From assembly GCA_004282995.1 (NCBI GenBank), contig SHLU01000010.1:1-24224 (forward strand): a stretch of 24,224 nucleotides of DNA. Reading direction: 5' to 3'. How positions within the stretch are numbered: the stretch's first letter is position 1; every line of letters begins with the position of its first letter. The DNA is from Sphingomonadaceae bacterium. Lineage in GTDB: Bacteria > Pseudomonadota > Alphaproteobacteria > Sphingomonadales > Sphingomonadaceae. The notes under the pieces are model-generated. The model had not been told where the DNA came from. It searched no databases and saw only the letters and a program-made list of their open reading frames with translations. The translations under genes were made by a program, and so were the position numbers. Below are positions 21,587 to 24,224 of this stretch, piece after piece.

Positions 21587-22458
21587 CAGCTCCAAACCGC
21601 CTGTGGGGGCAAGCTCATCAGAATGGCATCGATATTTCCGCCGGTCTTGAGGCCAAACAGCGTGCCCCTGTCATAGACCAGATTGAACTCGGCATAGCGA
21701 CCGCGCCATTCGAGCTGGGTCAGCCTGTCTGCCTCGGTGAATTCGCTGTTCATCCGCCGACGAACCAGCGCTGGATAGATGTTTAGGAATGCTTCGCCGA
21801 CGTCGCGCGTGAAGGCGAAATTGCGTTCGAAACTCGCTCCGTCATCCAGGGCGGGATCGCTGCATTCGAGGTGGTCGTAAAAAATGCCACCCACGCCGCG
21901 ATGGACGCCGCGATGGGGTATGAAGAAATAATCGTCCGCCCACTTGCTGAACCGCTCGTAATAGGTCGGGTTGTGCTTTGCGCAGGCGGCGCGGAATTCG
22001 GCGTGAAATGCTTCGGTATCTTCCTCGCGGGGGATCGGCGGGTTCAGATCGGCCCCGCCGCCGAACCAGGCTTTCTGCGTCGTCAGGAACCGGGTGTTCA
22101 TATGCACGGCCGGCACATGCGGATTGGCCATGTGTGCGACCAGGCTGATGCCAGTGGCCGTAAAGCCGGGCGAATCTTCGCTCGCTCCGTTTACATGGCC
22201 GGCAAACTCCGGGGAGAAATTGCCGCGCACTGTCGAGACATTGACACCGACTTTCTCGAACACCTTTCCTTTCATGACTGCCCGTCTGCCGCCGCCAGGA
22301 TCGGCATTGCCCTCTTCCTCGCGGCGCCAGTCGGCATATTCGAAGGACGCCTCCGATCCGGCCTCGCGCTCGATCGCCTCGAACGCATCGCAGATGCGGG
22401 TGCGCAGGCTTTCGAACCAATCCTGCGCGCGGGCGGCATGGGGTGTCCAGTCGGTCAT
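21586..22458 (-). CDS. hemF: HemF, oxygen-dependent coproporphyrinogen III oxidase
   Basis: HemF decarboxylates coproporphyrinogen III to protoporphyrinogen IX with O2 in cytosolic haem synthesis. The 290 residues include G-G-G-R-R-A-V-M-K-G-K-V-F-E-K-V-G-V-N-V-S, H-M-N-T-R-F, W-F-G-G-G-A-D-L-N-P, H-R-G-V-G-G-I-F-Y-D-H-L and the end R-G-T-L-F-G-L-K-T-G-G-N-I-D-A-I-L-M-S-L-P-P, all HemF signatures. The frame runs on upstream to 22983, but that part is antisense to pdeM; the ATG at 22458 is chosen on homology. The start is 45 bases from the divergent pdeM start. The Rieske gene follows with a one-base overlap. Confidence 0.97.
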   Translation of the reverse strand: MTDWTPHAARAQDWFESLRTRICDAFEAIEREAGSEASFEYADWRREEEGNADPGGGRRAVMKGKVFEKVGVNVSTVRGNFSPEFAGHVNGASEDSPGFTATGISLVAHMANPHVPAVHMNTRFLTTQKAWFGGGADLNPPIPREEDTEAFHAEFRAACAKHNPTYYERFSKWADDYFFIPHRGVHRGVGGIFYDHLECSDPALDDGASFERNFAFTRDVGEAFLNIYPALVRRRMNSEFTEADRLTQLEWRGRYAEFNLVYDRGTLFGLKTGGNIDAILMSLPPQAVWS

Positions 22459-22503
22459 GTTGTTCCCCTTGCCAAAGCACACAGCAAGCGGCAAGGGACA
22501 GCA

Positions 22504-23193
22504 ATGGTTCCCCTTTCGTTCGCCAACGAGGAATTGGTCCTGACCAAGGGCCACGCAGTCTACTGGCCGCGCGAGCGCGCTCTGCTGGTGGCTGACCTGC
22601 ATCTGGAGAAAGCGAGCTTCTACGCACGGCACGGACAGATGCTGCCGCCCTATGATAGCCGTGAAACGCTCGAAAGAGTGGCTGATGCGGTCAAGCAGAC
22701 CGGCGCACGGCGGGTCATCACCTTGGGGGACAATTTTCACGACGTCGAAGGCACTGCCAGTCTCGAACCCCATGCTGCCGGGATGCTCGAAGCGCTGACC
22801 CGGTCGCTCGACTGGCTGTGGATCACCGGAAACCATGATGAAACGATGCATCGCACCTATGGTGGTACACTTGTCGAAGAACTGGACATCGGCGGAATCG
22901 TGCTGCGTCACCAGGCGAAGCAGGGAGAAACCCGGCCCGAGCTTTCCGGCCATTTCCACCCCAAGCTGCAAGTGACATTGCATCGTCGCCGCATCAGCCG
23001 CCCCTGTGCGGTGCTGGCGCGCAGCACGCAGACCGACCGGATGATCCTGCCCGCCTTTGGCACGTTGACCGGAGGAATGAATGCAGGCGATCCGGCCATT
23101 TTGCGCGCGCTACAGCCTTCGCAGGCAATCGACGCCTTGCTGCCGGTTCGCGACCGGTTATCTACTTTTCCGCTGTGGCGCGAGGCAGCCTGA
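22504..23193 (+). CDS. pdeM: PdeM, ligase-associated DNA damage response endonuclease
   Basis: The 229-residue product is a calcineurin-like metallophosphoesterase. The metal motifs are D31-L-H33, G75-D-N-F-H-D80, G109-N-H-D112 and G149-H-F-H152. The opening (L-x-x-x-G-H-A-V-Y-W-P-x-x-x-A-L-L-V-A-D-L-H-L-E-K) is typical of PdeM, which is usually encoded next to a DEXH helicase and an ATP-dependent DNA ligase. None of those partners is in view here: the upstream neighbour is divergent hemF and the downstream one is infC. The frame is open far upstream, but that portion is antisense to hemF. Confidence 0.87.
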   Translation: MVPLSFANEELVLTKGHAVYWPRERALLVADLHLEKASFYARHGQMLPPYDSRETLERVADAVKQTGARRVITLGDNFHDVEGTASLEPHAAGMLEALTRSLDWLWITGNHDETMHRTYGGTLVEELDIGGIVLRHQAKQGETRPELSGHFHPKLQVTLHRRRISRPCAVLARSTQTDRMILPAFGTLTGGMNAGDPAILRALQPSQAIDALLPVRDRLSTFPLWREAA

Positions 23194-23211
23194 TCCGGCC
23201 CTGCCTGCCGC

Positions 23212-23225
23212 CCTGTTGCAACAGG
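23212..23225. terminator. Palindrome after pdeM, possible terminator
   Basis: CCTGTTGCAACAGG is a perfect 14-base palindrome 19 bases after the pdeM stop. It could form a short stem with a tight loop; no T-run follows. It is a weak candidate for ending the pdeM transcript before the infC promoter. Confidence 0.3.
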
Positions 23226-23259
23226 ATCGGCTGAAATGAGGGCAAGGCATGCAAGCCCT

Positions 23260-23288
23260 TTGCGAATCCGTAACGCACGCCCTACATA
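23260..23288 (+). promoter_or_regulatory. Probable sigma-70 promoter of infC
   Basis: TTGCGA (23260-23265) and TACATA (23283-23288) are spaced by exactly 17 bases. The transcript would start near 23295, leaving a leader of about 32 bases that contains AGGAG (23314-23318). Confidence 0.5.
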
Positions 23289-23313
23289 GCGCACAGCTTA
23301 CAAAGGCCATAAC

Positions 23314-23329
23314 AGGAGAAAGCCCCATA
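23314..23329 (+). promoter_or_regulatory. Ribosome site and AUA start of infC
   Basis: AGGAG (23314-23318) is followed by eight bases and then ATA (23327-23329), in frame with infC. The spacing is ideal. The next in-frame ATG (23351) has no ribosome site before it. IF-3 rejects non-standard start codons, and E. coli infC uses AUU for self-control, so the rare codon here is likely functional. Confidence 0.65.
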
Positions 23330-23869
23330 GCCCGTCCACCACGTCGTTCCATGCAGCCGCCGGTCAAGAGCGGTCCGCGATACGACAATCTCATCCAGTC
23401 GCCCAAGGTCCGAGTCATTGATGACGAAGGAGAAAACCTTGGAGTCATGTTCACCCGTGAAGCGATAGAGCAAGCCCAGGAAAAGGGGCTGAACCTCGTC
23501 GAGGTCTCTCCCAACGCAGACCCGCCGGTGTGCAAATTCCTTGATGTCGGCAAGCATCGCTATGAGGCGCAGAAGAAGGCCAACCTCGCACGCAAGACGC
23601 AAAAGACGCAGGACATCAAGGAAGTGAAAATGCGTCCGAACATCGACACGCATGATTATGACGTGAAGATGCGCAACGTGAACAAGTTCATCGAGAATGG
23701 CGACAAGGTGAAGGTGACTTTGCGGTTCAGGGGCCGTGAAATGGCTCACCAGCAACTCGGCATGGATTTGCTCAATCGGGTCCGTGATGATGTCGAGGAA
23801 ATAGCCAAGGTCGAGGCTTTCCCACGTCTTGAGGGCCGTCAGATGCTGATGGTGCTGGCACCCAAATAG
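23327..23869 (+). CDS. infC: Translation initiation factor IF-3
   Basis: IF-3 binds the 30S subunit, keeps subunits apart and checks the start codon. From the ATA at 23327 the product has 180 residues, the usual size. The N-terminal domain has G-P-R-Y-D-N-L-I, V-R-V-I-D-D-E-G-E-N-L-G-V, A-I-E-Q-A, G-L-N-L-V-E-V-S-P-N-A-D-P-P-V-C-K-F-L-D. A basic linker follows (Y-E-A-Q-K-K-A-N-L-A-R-K-T-Q-K). The C-terminal domain has K-E-V-K-M-R-P-N-I-D, V-T-L-R-F-R-G-R-E-M-A-H and Q-M-L-M-V-L-A-P-K. A frame start at 23249 or the ATG at 23351 are alternatives. Autoregulation through the AUA codon is likely by analogy. rpmI and rplT, often found next, are not here. Confidence 0.95.
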   Translation: MARPPRRSMQPPVKSGPRYDNLIQSPKVRVIDDEGENLGVMFTREAIEQAQEKGLNLVEVSPNADPPVCKFLDVGKHRYEAQKKANLARKTQKTQDIKEVKMRPNIDTHDYDVKMRNVNKFIENGDKVKVTLRFRGREMAHQQLGMDLLNRVRDDVEEIAKVEAFPRLEGRQMLMVLAPK

Positions 23870-23942
23870 CCGACAACGCTCGGAACCCTACGCATGTCGA
23901 TGTTTAGGGGCCGTTATCACTTGGGTAGGCACAAGGGTCCGC

Positions 23943-24224
23943 ATGGATCTTTGCGAGCAAACCCTGTGTCAACGGGCCGAGCCGCGTGTTCAGTTCTTTG
24001 TAGCCGCGATGCTGCATTGCGCTGGTCGCTCGGTTGCGGTGAAGATCCGCAATTTTTCTTCCTCGGGGACGCGCATCGAAGGGGAGTTAATTCCCCCCGA
24101 AGGCGCGTTCGTCGTGCTGCGGCGCGGGATGTTGGCGGCAGAGGGAGCGGTCGTCTGGCGGGAAGGCGATGCGGCCGGGATCGACTTCGATACACCAGTT
24201 GACGTGTTCGACTGGATGCCCGGC
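23943..24224 (+). CDS. PilZ-domain protein (3' partial)
   Basis: A frame opens at ATG 23943 and runs in phase to the last base (94 codons), so the gene is cut by the window end. The product has R-A-E-P-R-V-Q-F (about 12-19), V-A-V-K-I-R-N-F-S-S-S-G-T-R-I-E-G (about 33-49) and V-V-W-R-E-G-D-A-A-G-I-D-F-D-T-P-V-D (about 72-89). These correspond to the R-x-x-x-R and D/N-x-S-x-x-G c-di-GMP-binding motifs and the W-x-x-x-x-x-x-G-I-x-F end of PilZ domains. The first motif is shortened to R-A-E-P-R. AGGG nine bases before the ATG serves as ribosome site. It is probably a c-di-GMP receptor; output unknown. Confidence 0.8.
   Translation, partial: MDLCEQTLCQRAEPRVQFFVAAMLHCAGRSVAVKIRNFSSSGTRIEGELIPPEGAFVVLRRGMLAAEGAVVWREGDAAGIDFDTPVDVFDWMPG

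Noticed and set aside
22459..22983. N-terminal extension of hemF by 175 residues
   Set aside because: The extension lies fully antisense to pdeM, and HemF homology begins at the ATG at 22458.
23882..23905. GGAAC followed by GTTT upstream of the PilZ gene as an EcfG promoter
   Set aside because: The spacing is only 15 bases to GTT, shorter than the known 16-17 before CGTT.
23894..24202. Plus-strand frame of 102 codons after infC
   Set aside because: It is Arg/Gly-rich and without domain likeness, whereas another frame in the same region (from 23943) gives a clear PilZ domain running to the window end.
1..24224. CRISPR arrays, insertion sequences, integrase genes, att sites or toxin-antitoxin pairs
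   Set aside because: No regularly spaced direct repeats, transposase motifs or terminal inverted repeats were seen, and gene spacing is that of continuous core genome.

Overview
The window reads as a stretch of chromosome from an alphaproteobacterium, most probably a sphingomonad of the Erythrobacter/Altererythrobacter group. This is inferred from the high GC content, the protein families present (single long bifunctional Rsh, HWE histidine kinase, PdeM, two-cysteine-type J-domain protein) and a promoter of the alphaproteobacterial EcfG type. No insertion sequences, phage genes, CRISPR arrays or rRNA were seen. Almost all of it is ordinary, densely packed core genome.

Layout. 1-2237 (+): tail of a histidine operon, hisA (5' end cut off), hisF, hisE, then a HIT-family hydrolase. 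2352-6763 (+): the Tol-Pal envelope operon, ybgC-tolQ-tolR-tolA-tolB-pal, closed by a strong hairpin; cpoB/ybgF, often found after pal, is absent. 6764-7138: a 375-base gap holding that hairpin, a candidate 51-residue membrane or secreted protein on the minus strand, and an EcfG-like stress promoter in front of it. 7139-7672 (+): J-domain protein. 7688-12620 (-): atypical SDR, purT, a Cys/Met-metabolism PLP enzyme and a DASS-family carrier. 12730-13881 (-): secreted DUF547 protein, divergent from a GAF-PAS-HWE histidine kinase (14123-15607, +). 15710-16624 (-): outer-membrane beta-barrel protein and tRNA-Ser(GGA). 16702-18505 (+): zincin-like metallopeptidase, secreted cyclophilin-type isomerase, DUF1905 protein. 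18502-20595 (-): the (p)ppGpp synthetase/hydrolase Rsh. 20723-22458 (-): hemF followed by a Rieske protein with reversed domain order. 22504-23193 (+): pdeM. 23327-23869 (+): infC, which appears to start at AUA. 23943-end (+): 5' part of a PilZ-domain gene.

The most unusual item is the gene directly behind hemF. It carries both a complete Rieske [2Fe-2S] motif and a ring-hydroxylating-oxygenase mononuclear-iron motif, but with the catalytic part first and the Rieske part last, the reverse of the normal order. It is translationally coupled to hemF by a TGATG overlap, so a role near porphyrin metabolism is a testable guess. Other points of interest are the non-ATG infC start, an SDR lacking its catalytic Tyr/Lys, the small putative EcfG-controlled protein, and a 26-base element shared between its promoter region and the region upstream of rsh.
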